64,000 nt of DNA from contig NZ_LMIW01000008.1 of NCBI RefSeq assembly GCF_001429185.1, positions 434,001 to 498,000 of the forward strand, written 5' to 3'. Both the position numbers and the translations under genes were made by a program. This document shows, piece by piece, positions 20,636 to 29,441 of this stretch (the first letter of the stretch is position 1; the number at the start of each line of letters is the position of its first letter). This stretch comes from Terrabacter sp. Root85 (GTDB lineage Bacteria; Actinomycetota; Actinomycetes; Actinomycetales; Dermatophilaceae). The notes below the pieces were generated by a model, which worked only from the letters and a program-made list of their open reading frames with translations, did no database searches and was not told the origin of the DNA.

Positions 20636-21070
20636 ATGCGTTCGATCATCTTCTACGGCCAGACCGGCAAGTTCACCTTCCGCATGCTCGCGACGGTGCT
20701 CGGCGGCCAGGCCATCTGCATCCTGCTCGGTGCCCTCGTGGCCCGGGCCGTCGCGGCCACCGACGAGGGGAGCGGGCCGAGCACGGCATACCTCGTCGTC
20801 GGCCTCGGGCTCGGCGCGCTGAGCATCGTGGCCGCCGGGCTCATGCGCCGCCCGTGGGGCGTCACGCTCGGCTGGGTCGTCCAGGTGCTGACCCTGCTCA
20901 GCGCTCTCGTCGTGCCGATGATGCTCATCGTCGGTCTCTTCTTCCTCGCGCTGTGGGTCACCTGTCTCGTCAAGGGCACCCAGGTCGACGCCGTCGTGGC
21001 CCGTCGTGAAGCGGCCGCGGCCGACGGCGAGGCAGCCGACGGCGAGGCGGCCGATAGGGTGGACGGGTGA
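20636..21070 (+). CDS. DUF4233 membrane protein
   Basis: 144 residues with four hydrophobic segments and a short charged, Ala/Glu/Asp-rich tail. It matches the DUF4233 family, which in actinobacteria sits between folC and ndk, exactly as here. Function unknown. The stop overlaps the ndk GTG (GTGA). Confidence 0.85.
   Translation: MRSIIFYGQTGKFTFRMLATVLGGQAICILLGALVARAVAATDEGSGPSTAYLVVGLGLGALSIVAAGLMRRPWGVTLGWVVQVLTLLSALVVPMMLIVGLFFLALWVTCLVKGTQVDAVVARREAAAADGEAADGEAADRVDG
21055..21060 (+). promoter_or_regulatory. -10 element of an internal leaderless-type ndk promoter
   Basis: TAGGGT lies inside the end of the DUF4233 gene, 6 nt before the ndk GTG at 21067. Confidence 0.35.
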
Positions 21071-21495
21071 CCACCGAACGTTCCCTCGTCCTCGTCAAGC
21101 CCGACGGTTTCCAGCGCGGCCTCACCGGTGAGGTGCTGCGTCGCATCGAGGGGAAGGGCTACCGACTGGTCGCCCTCTCCGTGCTGACGCCCACCCGTGA
21201 GCAGCTCGCCGCGCACTACGCCGAGCACGAGGGCAAGCCCTTCTACGAGCCGCTCGTCGAGTTCATGAGCTCCGGTGCCGTCACGGCGGTCGTCGTCGAG
21301 GGCCAGGACTGCGTCAAGGGCTTCCGCAGCCTCGCCGGCGCCACCAACCCGACGGACGCCGCACCCGGCACGATCCGCGGCGACCTCGGCCGCGACTGGG
21401 GCACCAAGGTCCAGCAGAACATCGTGCACGGATCCGACTCCCACGAGTCCGCCACACGCGAGATCGGCATCTGGTTCCCCGATCTCGAGGGCTGA
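21067..21495 (+). CDS. ndk: Nucleoside-diphosphate kinase
   Basis: Balances NTP pools by phosphate transfer through a phosphohistidine. 142 residues with the N-terminal ERSLVLVKPDGFQRG, the binding segment RSLAGATNPTDAAPGTIRGD and the active-site motif NIVHGSDS, where the histidine is residue 121. The C-terminal EIGIWFPDLE is typical. GTG start overlaps the DUF4233 stop. A possible internal promoter is present just before it. Confidence 0.97.
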   Translation: MTTERSLVLVKPDGFQRGLTGEVLRRIEGKGYRLVALSVLTPTREQLAAHYAEHEGKPFYEPLVEFMSSGAVTAVVVEGQDCVKGFRSLAGATNPTDAAPGTIRGDLGRDWGTKVQQNIVHGSDSHESATREIGIWFPDLEG

Positions 21496-21501
21496 TCGGG
21501 G

Positions 21502-21507
21502 CACAAT
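21502..21507 (+). promoter_or_regulatory. -10 element of a leaderless-type mreB promoter
   Basis: CACAAT, then 6 nt, then ATG 21514. It deviates from TANNNT at the first base, so it is weaker evidence than the others. Confidence 0.3.
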
Positions 21508-21513
21508 CGCGGC

Positions 21514-22548
21514 ATGACCTCCCGACCGTGGCTGCGCCCCCTGGGGCGTGACCTCGCGATCGACCTCGGCACCGCCAACACCCTGATCCACGTCCGGGGT
21601 CGCGGGGTCGTCGTCGAGGAGCCGTCGGTCGTGGCCGTCGAGGTGGGCACCGGTCGGCTCGTCGCCGCGGGCACCCGGGCCAAGGAGATGCTCGGCCGCG
21701 CGCCGGGCACCATCCGGGCGGTCCGGCCCCTGCGTGACGGCGTCGTCTCCGACGCCGACGAGACCGAGCGGATGCTGCGGTGGTTCATCGACCAGGTGCG
21801 CACCTCGCGACTCGTCCGCCCCCGCATGGTGCTCTGCGTGCCGAGCGAGGTGACCGGTGTCGAGCGCCGGGCCCTCGAGGACGCCGCGACCCGGTGCGGT
21901 GCGCGACGCGTCTACATGATCGAGGAGCCGATGGCGGCGGCCATCGGTGCCGGCCTGCCCGTCTACGAGACGGCGGCGAGCATGGTCGTCGACATCGGCG
22001 GCGGCACGACCGACGTCGCGGTCATCAGCCTCGGCGGCATCGTCACGTCGAACTCGCTGCGGATCGCCGGCGACGAGATCGACGAGGCCCTCATCGGCTA
22101 CGTCAAGAGCGAGTACTCCCTCCTGCTCGGCGAGCGCAGCGCGGAGGACATCAAGGTCGCCGTCGGGTCGGTCTTCCCGCTGCGCGAGGAGCTGACGACC
22201 CGGCTGCGCGGACGTGACCTCGTGACCGGCCTGCCCAAGACCGTCCAGGTGAGCTCGGTCGAGGTGCGCCGAGCCATCGAGACGCCGGTCCTGCAGATCA
22301 TCGAGCTCGTCCGCGCGACGCTCGACGTGTGCCCACCCGAGCTCGCCGGCGACATCCTCGACCGCGGCATCACGCTGACCGGGGGAGGTGCCCTGCTGCG
22401 CGGCCTCGACGAGCGGATGCGCCACGAGCTCGGCGTGCCGGTCCAGGTCGCCGACGACCCGCTCCGAGCCGTGGCCCGCGGCGCCGGCCGGTGCGTCGAC
22501 GAGTTCGCCAGCCTCGAGCGCGTCCTCGTCGGGGACCACCGCCTCTAG
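21514..22548 (+). CDS. mreB: Rod shape-determining protein MreB
   Basis: Actin-like ATPase of 344 residues that guides the elongation machinery at the membrane. The phosphate-1 loop DLAIDLGTANTLIHV is near residue 11, the phosphate-2 loop VVDIGGGTTDVAVISLGG near 160, and the adenosine loop GITLTGGGALLRGLDERM near 285. It starts the mreB-mreC-mreD-PBP2 cluster, with 4 nt before mreC. Presence of the whole set suggests lateral wall growth or at least a rod stage. Confidence 0.96.
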   Translation: MTSRPWLRPLGRDLAIDLGTANTLIHVRGRGVVVEEPSVVAVEVGTGRLVAAGTRAKEMLGRAPGTIRAVRPLRDGVVSDADETERMLRWFIDQVRTSRLVRPRMVLCVPSEVTGVERRALEDAATRCGARRVYMIEEPMAAAIGAGLPVYETAASMVVDIGGGTTDVAVISLGGIVTSNSLRIAGDEIDEALIGYVKSEYSLLLGERSAEDIKVAVGSVFPLREELTTRLRGRDLVTGLPKTVQVSSVEVRRAIETPVLQIIELVRATLDVCPPELAGDILDRGITLTGGGALLRGLDERMRHELGVPVQVADDPLRAVARGAGRCVDEFASLERVLVGDHRL

Positions 22549-22552
22549 TCGC

Positions 22553-23377
22553 ATGCAGCCGACCGTCCGCCGCCGTCTCCTCGTCGTCCTCGCCTCGCTC
22601 ACCGTCGCCCTGCTCGTCGCCGACCTCGCCCACCTCGCGGTCGCCGACGGGGTGCGCCGGGCCGGCGGGCTCGTGCTGGGGCCGGTCCAACGGGCCCTCG
22701 CCGGGGCGCCGCGTGACGACCTCGCCGCCCTCGAGAGCGAGAACGTCCGCCTGCGTGCCACTGCCGCCGAACAGCAGCACCACCTCGACGATCTCGGACG
22801 GCTCGACGAGCTGTTCGGATCGAGCGCCACGACGGGGCGCACGCTCCTGCCCGCCCGCGTCGTCGCCACCGACGTCAGCGCGCTCGGCGGCCGGAGCGTG
22901 ACGATCGACGTCGGCTCCCGGGACGGGGTCCGGGTCGACTCGACGGTCGTGGCGGCCGACGGTCTCGTCGGTCGCGTCGTGTCCGTGTCGCCGTGGACGA
23001 GCGACGTGCAGGTGCTCGGCAGCGCCGCCTCGGTCGTGGCAGTGCGCGTCGGCCCCGCCGGCACGCTCGGCACGGTGTCGCCGTCGGCACCGGGGGACTC
23101 GGAGTCCCGCCCCCGCGGCTCGCTCCGGCTCGTCGGCATCGCGCCGTCCACCCCCGTCGTCGGCGATGTCGTGCGCACGCTCGGCAGCGTCGACGAGACG
23201 CCGTATGCCGCCGGGATCGTCGTCGGCACCGTGACCGCCGTCGACCCCGACCGGGGCCAGCTGACGCGTGGTGCCACGGTGCGGCCGAGCGTCGACCCCG
23301 ACGCGATCGACGTCGTCGCCGTCCTCGTCCCGACCCCGCGCACGACCCCGCGTCCGACGGTGGGCGCCCGACGATGA
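22553..23377 (+). CDS. mreC: Rod shape-determining protein MreC
   Basis: 274 residues: a short cytoplasmic start, one membrane helix (about 8-28), a coiled-coil segment (LAALESENVRLRATAAEQQ, about 57-75) and two beta-barrel subdomains with GRSVTIDVGSRDGVRVDS. MreC links the cytoplasmic MreB filament to periplasmic-side PBP2. A Pro/Thr-rich basic tail ends the protein. Its stop overlaps the mreD ATG. Confidence 0.94.
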   Translation: MQPTVRRRLLVVLASLTVALLVADLAHLAVADGVRRAGGLVLGPVQRALAGAPRDDLAALESENVRLRATAAEQQHHLDDLGRLDELFGSSATTGRTLLPARVVATDVSALGGRSVTIDVGSRDGVRVDSTVVAADGLVGRVVSVSPWTSDVQVLGSAASVVAVRVGPAGTLGTVSPSAPGDSESRPRGSLRLVGIAPSTPVVGDVVRTLGSVDETPYAAGIVVGTVTAVDPDRGQLTRGATVRPSVDPDAIDVVAVLVPTPRTTPRPTVGARR

Positions 23378-23874
23378 GGCCGACGCTTCTGGGAGTGCTG
23401 CGGACGGCATACGTCCTCGTGGCGGCCCTCGTCGTGGCGACGCTGCTGCCGCGTCTCGGTGCGGAGCCCCGGTGGGTGCCCGACCTCGTGCTCGTCGGGG
23501 TCGTGGCGACCGCCGTGCTCCGGGGTCCCGTGCACGGTGCCCTCGTGGGGCTGCTGGCCGGGTGGGTCGTCGAGCTCGTCCCACCCATCGGCAGCCCGCT
23601 CGGGCTGGCCCCGCTCGTCATGATGCTCGCGGGGCTCGTCGCGGGCTTCTTCCGCAGGGCGTCGTCGCGCTCGTCGCTGCGCGCCCCGGCGGCGCTGCTG
23701 GCCGCCGCTGCCGTCGTCCTCGTCGGACGCCTCGGCTCGGCCGTGCTCGCCGAGGGCAGCGTGGACCTGACCGACGGGCTGTGGCGGCTGCTCGTGACGG
23801 TGCTCGTCGGCGGTCTGCTGCTGCCGGCCTTCCTCGCCCTCGACCGGGCCCTCGTGCGGCGGAGGCTCGGGTGA
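23374..23874 (+). CDS. mreD: Rod shape-determining protein MreD
   Basis: 166 residues with about five hydrophobic segments and almost no soluble part, the usual form of MreD. The motif GxxxGLLAGWVVELVPP-like loop (GALVGLLAGWVVELVP) is family-typical. It overlaps mreC by ATGA and its stop overlaps the PBP2 GTG. Confidence 0.92.
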   Translation: MRPTLLGVLRTAYVLVAALVVATLLPRLGAEPRWVPDLVLVGVVATAVLRGPVHGALVGLLAGWVVELVPPIGSPLGLAPLVMMLAGLVAGFFRRASSRSSLRAPAALLAAAAVVLVGRLGSAVLAEGSVDLTDGLWRLLVTVLVGGLLLPAFLALDRALVRRRLG

Positions 23875-25877
23875 GGCGCGGCCCGCGCCGTCGGGTCGGC
23901 GTCGCCGGTGTCGTGCTCGTCCTGCTCGTCACACTCTTCGGGCTGCTGCTCGGTCGTCTCGGACAGCTCCAGCTCGTCGACGGGCCCGAGCTGGCCCGCG
24001 CCGCGGTCACGGTCAACACGCGCACCGTCACCGAGCACGCGCTGCGCGGCCGGATCCTCGACCGCAGCGGAACGCCCTTCGTCGCCAACACCTTCGACAC
24101 CGTCGTCACGGTGCAGCGCTCGGTGCTGGTCGGGGCGGACGACGGCGGACGCGACCTCGTGACCCGTCTCGCGACCGCGGTCGGGCAGCCGTTCGAGCAT
24201 CTGTGGGGCAAGACGATGCTCTGCGGCACGGCTGGGGCGCCGCCGGCCCCGGCATGCTTCAACGGGTCGCCCTACGTGCCGATCCCCGTCGCGACGGGCG
24301 TCGACGCGCGCCGGGCGCTGACGCTGCTCGAGCAGCCCGAGAAGTACCCCGGCGTCGGCGTCACGACCGAGCCCGCGCGGGCCTACCCCCGGCCCGACGG
24401 AGCCCTCGCCGCCCACCTGCTCGGCTGGGTCGCCCGGGCCGGTGCCGACGACGTGACCGGGAGCGGGGGGCGCATCGACGCGGAGGACGTCGTCGGGCGC
24501 TCCGGACTCGAGGCGCAGTACGACGAGGTGCTGCGCGGCACGAACGGACGCACCGTCGTCGCCATCGACCCCCGGGGCATCGTCACCGACACCGTCAGCT
24601 CGACCGCCCCTGTCGCGGGGCGCGACGTCGTGACCCACCTCGAGGCCCGGCTGCAGGCCCGCACCGAGGCCGCGCTCGTGCGAGCCGTCGCGTCAGCCCG
24701 GGCGCAGAAGCTGCGCGCCGACACGGCGGCCGCGGTCGTCGTCGACGTGACGAACGGTGGCGTCGTCGCGGCAGCCAGCTACCCGTCCTACGACCCCGCC
24801 GTCTTCTCCGGCGGCATCAGCACGACCGAGCTCGCCCGCCTCACCGACGAGCGGGCCGGCACACCGCTGCGCTCCCGGCTGACGGCCGAGACGTTCCCGC
24901 CGGCGTCGACCTTGAAGGTCATCTCGGTGCCCGCCGCCGTCAACTCCGGGGCCCGGCTCGACGGGACGTACGACTGCTCGCCCAACGTGTCCGTCGGCGG
25001 TCGGCTCTTCAACAACTTCGAGTCGCGGGGCTACGGCCCCATCGACCTCCACCGCGCCCTCGTCGTCTCGTGCGACACCGTCTTCTACCGCCTCGCGTAT
25101 GCCGCGTGGCTCGAGCAGGGCGGCCTCGCCGCGCCGGTCAGCGCCGCCGACCCCTTCGTCTCGATGGCGAAGGCCTTCGGACTGGGGCGGCGCACCGGCG
25201 TCGACGTGCCGGGTGAGGCGGCCGGACGCGTCCCGGACCGCGCCTGGAAGGAGCAGTCCTGGCTCGCGACGAAGGGCGAGACGTGCCGGCGGGCGAGCAC
25301 CGGCTACCCCGAGGTCGCCCGCACCGACCGGGCGCGCGCCGACTACCTCAAGCGGCTCGCCACCGAGAACTGCTCGGCCGGCTACCAGTACCGCGCCGGC
25401 GACGCCGTGAACTTCTCCATCGGACAAGGTGACACGGCCGTGACGATCCTCCAGATGGCGGGGGTCTACGCCGCCATCGCCAACGGGGGCACCCTGTGGC
25501 AGCCGCAGGTGGCGGCCGGCTACCGGACGGCTGCCGGCGCGACGACGGTGATCGCGCCGAAGCGGGTGGCCACGGTGCCGCTGCGACGCGACGTGCTGGC
25601 ATACGTCCGCTCGGCCCTGGGCGACGTGACCCGACCCGGTGGGTCGGCCGGCACGGCCTTCAAGGGCTTCCCGCAGGACCGCTACCCGCTCGCGGGCAAG
25701 ACGGGGACCGGTGAGGTCTTCGGCAAGCAGGCCACCGCCTGGTTCGCCGGCTACGGACCGACGACGAAGCCGAAGTATGCCGTCGTGGTCGTCGTCGGCC
25801 AGGGTGGCTCGGGCTCGAAGGTGGCCGCCCCTGCCGTGCGACAGATCTTCGATGCGATCCTTGCCCTGGGGCTCTAG
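23871..25877 (+). CDS. mrdA: Class B penicillin-binding protein, PBP2 / MrdA type
   Basis: Transpeptidase that cross-links new peptidoglycan during elongation. 668 residues: an N-terminal membrane anchor (about 9-28), a dimerisation domain beginning TVNTRTVTEHALRGRILDRSG, then the transpeptidase domain. Active-site motifs are intact: STLK at 346-349, SCD at 400-402 and KTG at 610-612. GTG 23871 overlaps the mreD stop (GTGA). In many relatives a rodA gene follows; here a FUSC-type gene does. Confidence 0.95.
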   Translation: MRRGPRRRVGVAGVVLVLLVTLFGLLLGRLGQLQLVDGPELARAAVTVNTRTVTEHALRGRILDRSGTPFVANTFDTVVTVQRSVLVGADDGGRDLVTRLATAVGQPFEHLWGKTMLCGTAGAPPAPACFNGSPYVPIPVATGVDARRALTLLEQPEKYPGVGVTTEPARAYPRPDGALAAHLLGWVARAGADDVTGSGGRIDAEDVVGRSGLEAQYDEVLRGTNGRTVVAIDPRGIVTDTVSSTAPVAGRDVVTHLEARLQARTEAALVRAVASARAQKLRADTAAAVVVDVTNGGVVAAASYPSYDPAVFSGGISTTELARLTDERAGTPLRSRLTAETFPPASTLKVISVPAAVNSGARLDGTYDCSPNVSVGGRLFNNFESRGYGPIDLHRALVVSCDTVFYRLAYAAWLEQGGLAAPVSAADPFVSMAKAFGLGRRTGVDVPGEAAGRVPDRAWKEQSWLATKGETCRRASTGYPEVARTDRARADYLKRLATENCSAGYQYRAGDAVNFSIGQGDTAVTILQMAGVYAAIANGGTLWQPQVAAGYRTAAGATTVIAPKRVATVPLRRDVLAYVRSALGDVTRPGGSAGTAFKGFPQDRYPLAGKTGTGEVFGKQATAWFAGYGPTTKPKYAVVVVVGQGGSGSKVAAPAVRQIFDAILALGL

Positions 25878-25931
25878 CCCCCTCCGTTCCCCGGTGGCAC
25901 CCGCCGCAGGGACCGACCGAGAGGCGCGTTC

Positions 25932-27068
25932 GTGGACGACTACCTGAGGAGCGACGCCCCGGTCGTCGAGGCGCTCGACCGGGCCTGGGACCGGAGCCGG
26001 CTCAGCGTCCGCACCCGGTTCGAGCGGCTGCGCTCGCGCGTCTTCCTCCTCGTCCAGTGCGCCGTCTCGGCGGGTGTCGCGTGGTGGCTCGCGACCGACG
26101 TCTTCGGCCACAAGTCCCCCTTCTTCGCCCCCATCGTCGCCGTCGTCTGCCTCGGCATGTCCTACGGTCAGCGGCTGCGGCGGGTCTTCGAGGTCGCGAT
26201 CGGCGTCGCCGTCGGGGTCTTCACGGCAGACGTCTTCGTGCACGTCGCCGGCAGCGGTCCGTGGCAGATCGCCGCCGTGGTGCTCGTGTCGATGGCGATC
26301 GCGACCCTGCTCGACGGCGGCCCGGTCATCGTCACCCAGTCGGCCGTCCAGGGCATCGTCATCGCGGCTCTCGTCGCGAGCCCGGGCCAGGCCTTCGGCC
26401 GGTGGACCGACGCGCTCATCGGCGGCGGCATCGCCCTCGTCGCCGCGACGGTCGTGCCCCAGGCGCCACTGCGGCGGCCCCGGGTCGCCGCCGCCGAGGC
26501 CGTCCGCAAGATCGGTGAGCTGCTCCGCCGGGCGGCCGCCAGCGCCCACGACGGCGACGTCGAGGGGGCGGCCGAGGTGCTGGCCTCGGCCCGAGGCACC
26601 GAGTCGCTGCTGCGCGAGCTGCGGCAGGCAGCCGACGAGGGCCTGTCGGTCATCACCTCGTCGCCCTTCAAGCGTCACCACGCGGCGGGGGTGCGCAAGA
26701 TGGTCGACCTCGTCGAGCCACTCGACCGCGCGGTGCGGAGCACCCGCGTGCTCGTCCGCCGCGTCACGGTCGCGGTCGGGCGCGGAGAGCAGCTGCCGCC
26801 CGGCTACGAGACCCTGCTGCTCGAGCTCGCGTCGGCGACGGACGTCATCGGACGGGCCCTGTCCGAGAACGCCTCTCCCGAGATCGGTCGGCCGGCGCTG
26901 CTGGCCGTGGCCGCGGCGACGGGGGAGGTGCCGCGCACGCCGAGCCTCGCGACCGAGACGGTGCTCGCCCAGGTCCGCTCCACCGTCGTCGACCTGCTCC
27001 AGGTCACCGGTCTCGACGTCGACGAGGCCATCGCCGCCCTCCCACCCGAACGCCCCAGAGACCCCTGA
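25932..27068 (+). CDS. FUSC-family / aromatic acid exporter-like membrane protein
   Basis: 378 residues. Four to six membrane helices lie in residues 35-185, with the segment FFAPIVAVVCLGMSYGQRLRRVFEVAIGVAVG characteristic of FUSC/ArAE proteins. A helical cytoplasmic region fills the rest. The substrate cannot be predicted. GTG 25932 has GAGAGG upstream. It lies 54 nt after PBP2 and may be read with it, but a role in wall growth is not supported by the sequence. Confidence 0.8.
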   Translation: MDDYLRSDAPVVEALDRAWDRSRLSVRTRFERLRSRVFLLVQCAVSAGVAWWLATDVFGHKSPFFAPIVAVVCLGMSYGQRLRRVFEVAIGVAVGVFTADVFVHVAGSGPWQIAAVVLVSMAIATLLDGGPVIVTQSAVQGIVIAALVASPGQAFGRWTDALIGGGIALVAATVVPQAPLRRPRVAAAEAVRKIGELLRRAAASAHDGDVEGAAEVLASARGTESLLRELRQAADEGLSVITSSPFKRHHAAGVRKMVDLVEPLDRAVRSTRVLVRRVTVAVGRGEQLPPGYETLLLELASATDVIGRALSENASPEIGRPALLAVAAATGEVPRTPSLATETVLAQVRSTVVDLLQVTGLDVDEAIAALPPERPRDP

Positions 27069-27081
27069 CCCACCCACTCGA

Positions 27082-27190
27082 GTGAGCGCTCAGTCCCAGT
27101 CGAGTGAGCGCCCTGTCCCAGCGGGTGTGGTCGCGAGCCCACTCGAGTGTGGTTGCGCGCCCACTCGAGTGTGGTTGCGCGCTCACTCGA
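27082..27190. repeat. Five-copy 22-bp tandem array
   Basis: Units of 22, 21, 22, 22 and 22 bp at 27082-27103, 27104-27124, 27125-27146, 27147-27168 and 27169-27190. The last three are near-identical (GTGTGGTTGCGCG core); the first two begin GTGAGCGC. Most unit junctions read ACTCGAGT or close to it, an 8-bp palindrome. It lies between the convergent FUSC and symporter genes. Confidence 0.85.
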
Positions 27191-27219
27191 CGGCGCGGCG
27201 TGGGAGTCGGGACGCGCGG

Positions 27220-27247
27220 AGGGCCGGGTCCTTGCGGACCCGGCCCT
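27220..27247 (-). terminator. Strong hairpin terminator after the symporter gene
   Basis: AGGGCCGGGTCC (27220-27231) and GGACCCGGCCCT (27236-27247) give a perfect 12-bp stem with a 4-nt loop, 23 nt beyond the minus-strand stop. It probably also stops plus-strand transcription. Confidence 0.8.
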
Positions 27248-27269
27248 GCGGCATACGTGCGCTGGCGCG

Positions 27270-28967
27270 TCAGGCGGACGGCGTCAGCTCGTGGGGTCCG
27301 ACGGGCAGCTTCTCGACGCGGGGGTCACCGGCCTCGGCGAAGTAGTCGGCCGGGATCGTCGCGTCCTTGCCCTCCGGCGCCTTGGCGGCCCGGAGCACCA
27401 GCGTGAGGATCGCGGCGACGACGACGTTGATCGCGAAGGCGGTCACCGCGATGTAGCCGAGCTGGCCGATGAGCGGCATGTTCGCGACCGAGCCCGCGAA
27501 CGGTGCACCGGTGGCCTTGTTCGTCACGTTGTACGCGGCCACCGTGCCGTAGACCATCCCGACCGCCCAGCCGGCGAGCAGTGCCCACCGGTGGAACCAC
27601 CGCGTGTAGAGGTAGAACACGAGGGCGGGGAACGTCTGGAGGATCCAGATGCCGCCGAGGAGCTGGAAGTTGATCGCGTTGCTCTTGTCGAGGGTGAGCA
27701 CGAAGATCAGCGCGAACGCCTTGACGACGAGCGAGGTGAGCTTGCTGACCTTGGCTTCCTGCTGCACGGTCGCGTCGGGCTTGATCCACGCCTTGTAGAT
27801 GTTGCGCGTGAAGGTGTTGGCCGCCGCGATCGACATGATCGCCGCCGGGACGAGCGCGCCGATGGCGATCGCCGCGAACGCCACGCCCGCGAACCACGAC
27901 GGGAACATGTCCTCGAAGAGCTGGGGGATGACCAGCTGCCCGTTGACCTTGCCATCGAGGCCGACGGGCTTCGTGCCGGCTGCGATGGCCACCCAGCCGA
28001 GCAGGGCCAGCAGGCCGAGCAGGAAGGAGTAGGCCGGCAGGATCGAGGCGTTCTTGCGGATCGTGTTGCGGCTCTTGGCCGACAGCGTCGCCGTGATCGA
28101 GTGGGGATACATGAACAGCGCCAGTGCCGAGCCGAGGGCGAGCGTGCCGTAGGCCCAGTAGGCCTTGGGGCCCGGGATGAAGACGTTGGGGTTGCCCGTC
28201 GCCGGGTTGGTGGTCGTCGTCATCTTCTCCTTGGCGGAGTCGAACACGTGGCCCCAGCCGCCGACCTTCGAGGGAAGGTAGATGACCGCGACGATGATGA
28301 CGAGGTAGATGAGGATGTCCTTGACGAACGCGATGATCGCCGGTGCGCGCAGCCCCGAGGTGTAGGTGTAGAGCGCGAGGACGAGGAACGCGATGAAGAG
28401 CGGCAGGTCCTTGGCGACCCAGTTGTTGCCGCCGCCGACGCCCGCGACCTCGAGGACGGCCTGGATGCCGACGAGCTGGAGGGCGATGTAGGGCATCGTC
28501 GCGAGGAACCCGGTGACGGCGACCGCGAGGGACAGGACCCTGGAGCCGGAGCGGCCCTCGACGAAGTCGGCGGGCGTCACGTAGCCGTGACGGTGCGACA
28601 CCGACCAGAGGCGCGACATGAAGACGAAGATGATGGGGTAGAGGATGATCGTGTACGGCACGGCGAAGAACCCGTTGACGGCGCCGAAGGCCCACATCGC
28701 GGCCGGGACGGCGACGAACGTGTAGGCGGTGTAGAGGTCGCCGCCGAGCAGGAACCACGTGATCCAGGTGCCGAACGAGCGACCGCCCAGGCCCCACTCC
28801 TCGAGGCTCTCCATGCTCTCCGGGCGACGCCAGCGGGCGGCCCAGAAGCCGGCCCCGGCGACGATGACGAAGAAGAAGATGAGGACGGTGAGGGCGACGC
28901 CGTTGACACCACCGGTGTCAGCCGCGGGCGCGACGGCCGGGGCGAGGGAGGGTGCGATGGCGGTCAT
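27270..28967 (-). CDS. Sodium:solute symporter, MctP/monocarboxylate-like
   Basis: 565 residues with about thirteen hydrophobic helices. The N-terminal SLEEWGLGGRSFGTWITWFLLGGDLYTAYTF is characteristic of SSS-family permeases. Closest by eye are MctP-type monocarboxylate (lactate, pyruvate, acetate) permeases, but substrate choice cannot be read from sequence. It overlaps the upstream DUF3311 gene by ATGA, a common pairing in which the small protein is thought to support the permease. The lone lpd gene lies divergently next to the pair. Confidence 0.86.
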   Translation of the reverse strand: MTAIAPSLAPAVAPAADTGGVNGVALTVLIFFFVIVAGAGFWAARWRRPESMESLEEWGLGGRSFGTWITWFLLGGDLYTAYTFVAVPAAMWAFGAVNGFFAVPYTIILYPIIFVFMSRLWSVSHRHGYVTPADFVEGRSGSRVLSLAVAVTGFLATMPYIALQLVGIQAVLEVAGVGGGNNWVAKDLPLFIAFLVLALYTYTSGLRAPAIIAFVKDILIYLVIIVAVIYLPSKVGGWGHVFDSAKEKMTTTTNPATGNPNVFIPGPKAYWAYGTLALGSALALFMYPHSITATLSAKSRNTIRKNASILPAYSFLLGLLALLGWVAIAAGTKPVGLDGKVNGQLVIPQLFEDMFPSWFAGVAFAAIAIGALVPAAIMSIAAANTFTRNIYKAWIKPDATVQQEAKVSKLTSLVVKAFALIFVLTLDKSNAINFQLLGGIWILQTFPALVFYLYTRWFHRWALLAGWAVGMVYGTVAAYNVTNKATGAPFAGSVANMPLIGQLGYIAVTAFAINVVVAAILTLVLRAAKAPEGKDATIPADYFAEAGDPRVEKLPVGPHELTPSA

Positions 28968-29266
28968 CGGAGGCCGTCCTCTCGGGTGATGTCGTCGTCG
29001 AAGGAGTCGCCCTCGCGGCTCATCGGCACGTGCGGGCGTGCCTTGAGCACGATGCGGTAGGCGGTGTAGGTCAGCGCCGAGCAGAGGACCACCCAGACGA
29101 ACTGGTACCAGATGAAGAAGGGGAACCCGAACACGCGCGGCTCGTCCTTGGCGTAGGTGCCGACGAGGAGCAGGGCGACGATGGGGATGGCGAGGAGCAC
29201 GCCGGCGAGGGCCAGCAGACCCTTGTTCGCCGGTGGCGCCTCGTGACGGTGCGGAGTGGTGCTCAC
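28964..29266 (-). CDS. DUF3311 small membrane protein
   Basis: 100 residues with two membrane helices (about 16-36 and 47-69) and the DUF3311 signature PFFIWYQFVWVVLCSALTY. It is coupled by ATGA to the symporter and is presumably its small partner. GTG start at 29266 has GGAGG eight nt upstream. On the minus strand TAAGTT near 29319-29324 is a possible -10. Confidence 0.87.
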   Translation of the reverse strand: MSTTPHRHEAPPANKGLLALAGVLLAIPIVALLLVGTYAKDEPRVFGFPFFIWYQFVWVVLCSALTYTAYRIVLKARPHVPMSREGDSFDDDITREDGLR

Positions 29267-29342
29267 GCGGGTGACCTCCGTTGGTCGGGCCGGACGAGTG
29301 CGGCCGTGCGTCGCGGAAACTTACTCTCGCCACGGCGGCCCA

Positions 29343-29358
29343 TGTGCTCTGCGACACA
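29343..29358. promoter_or_regulatory. Possible CRP/GlxR-type operator
   Basis: TGTGCTCTGCGACACA shows TGTG-N8-CACA dyad symmetry, close to the CRP/GlxR consensus TGTGA-N6-TCACA but with the inner A/T replaced. It lies between the symporter pair and lpd. One site only, so chance is possible. Confidence 0.3.
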
Positions 29359-29429
29359 GTGAATTGCGCAGTTCTGTGCAGATCGTGATGTGCGGGCGGA
29401 CGCCGTCTCGTTGCGCTCTCGCTCACGGA

Positions 29430-29435
29430 TAGGCT
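29430..29435 (+). promoter_or_regulatory. -10 element of a leaderless-type lpd promoter
   Basis: TAGGCT, then 6 nt, then ATG 29442. It argues against the in-frame GTG at 29436. Confidence 0.5.
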
Positions 29436-29441
29436 GTGGCC

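Noticed and set aside
27082-27190. CRISPR-like look of the 22-bp repeat array
   Set aside because: Units abut directly with no variable spacers and no cas genes are near; it is a plain tandem array.
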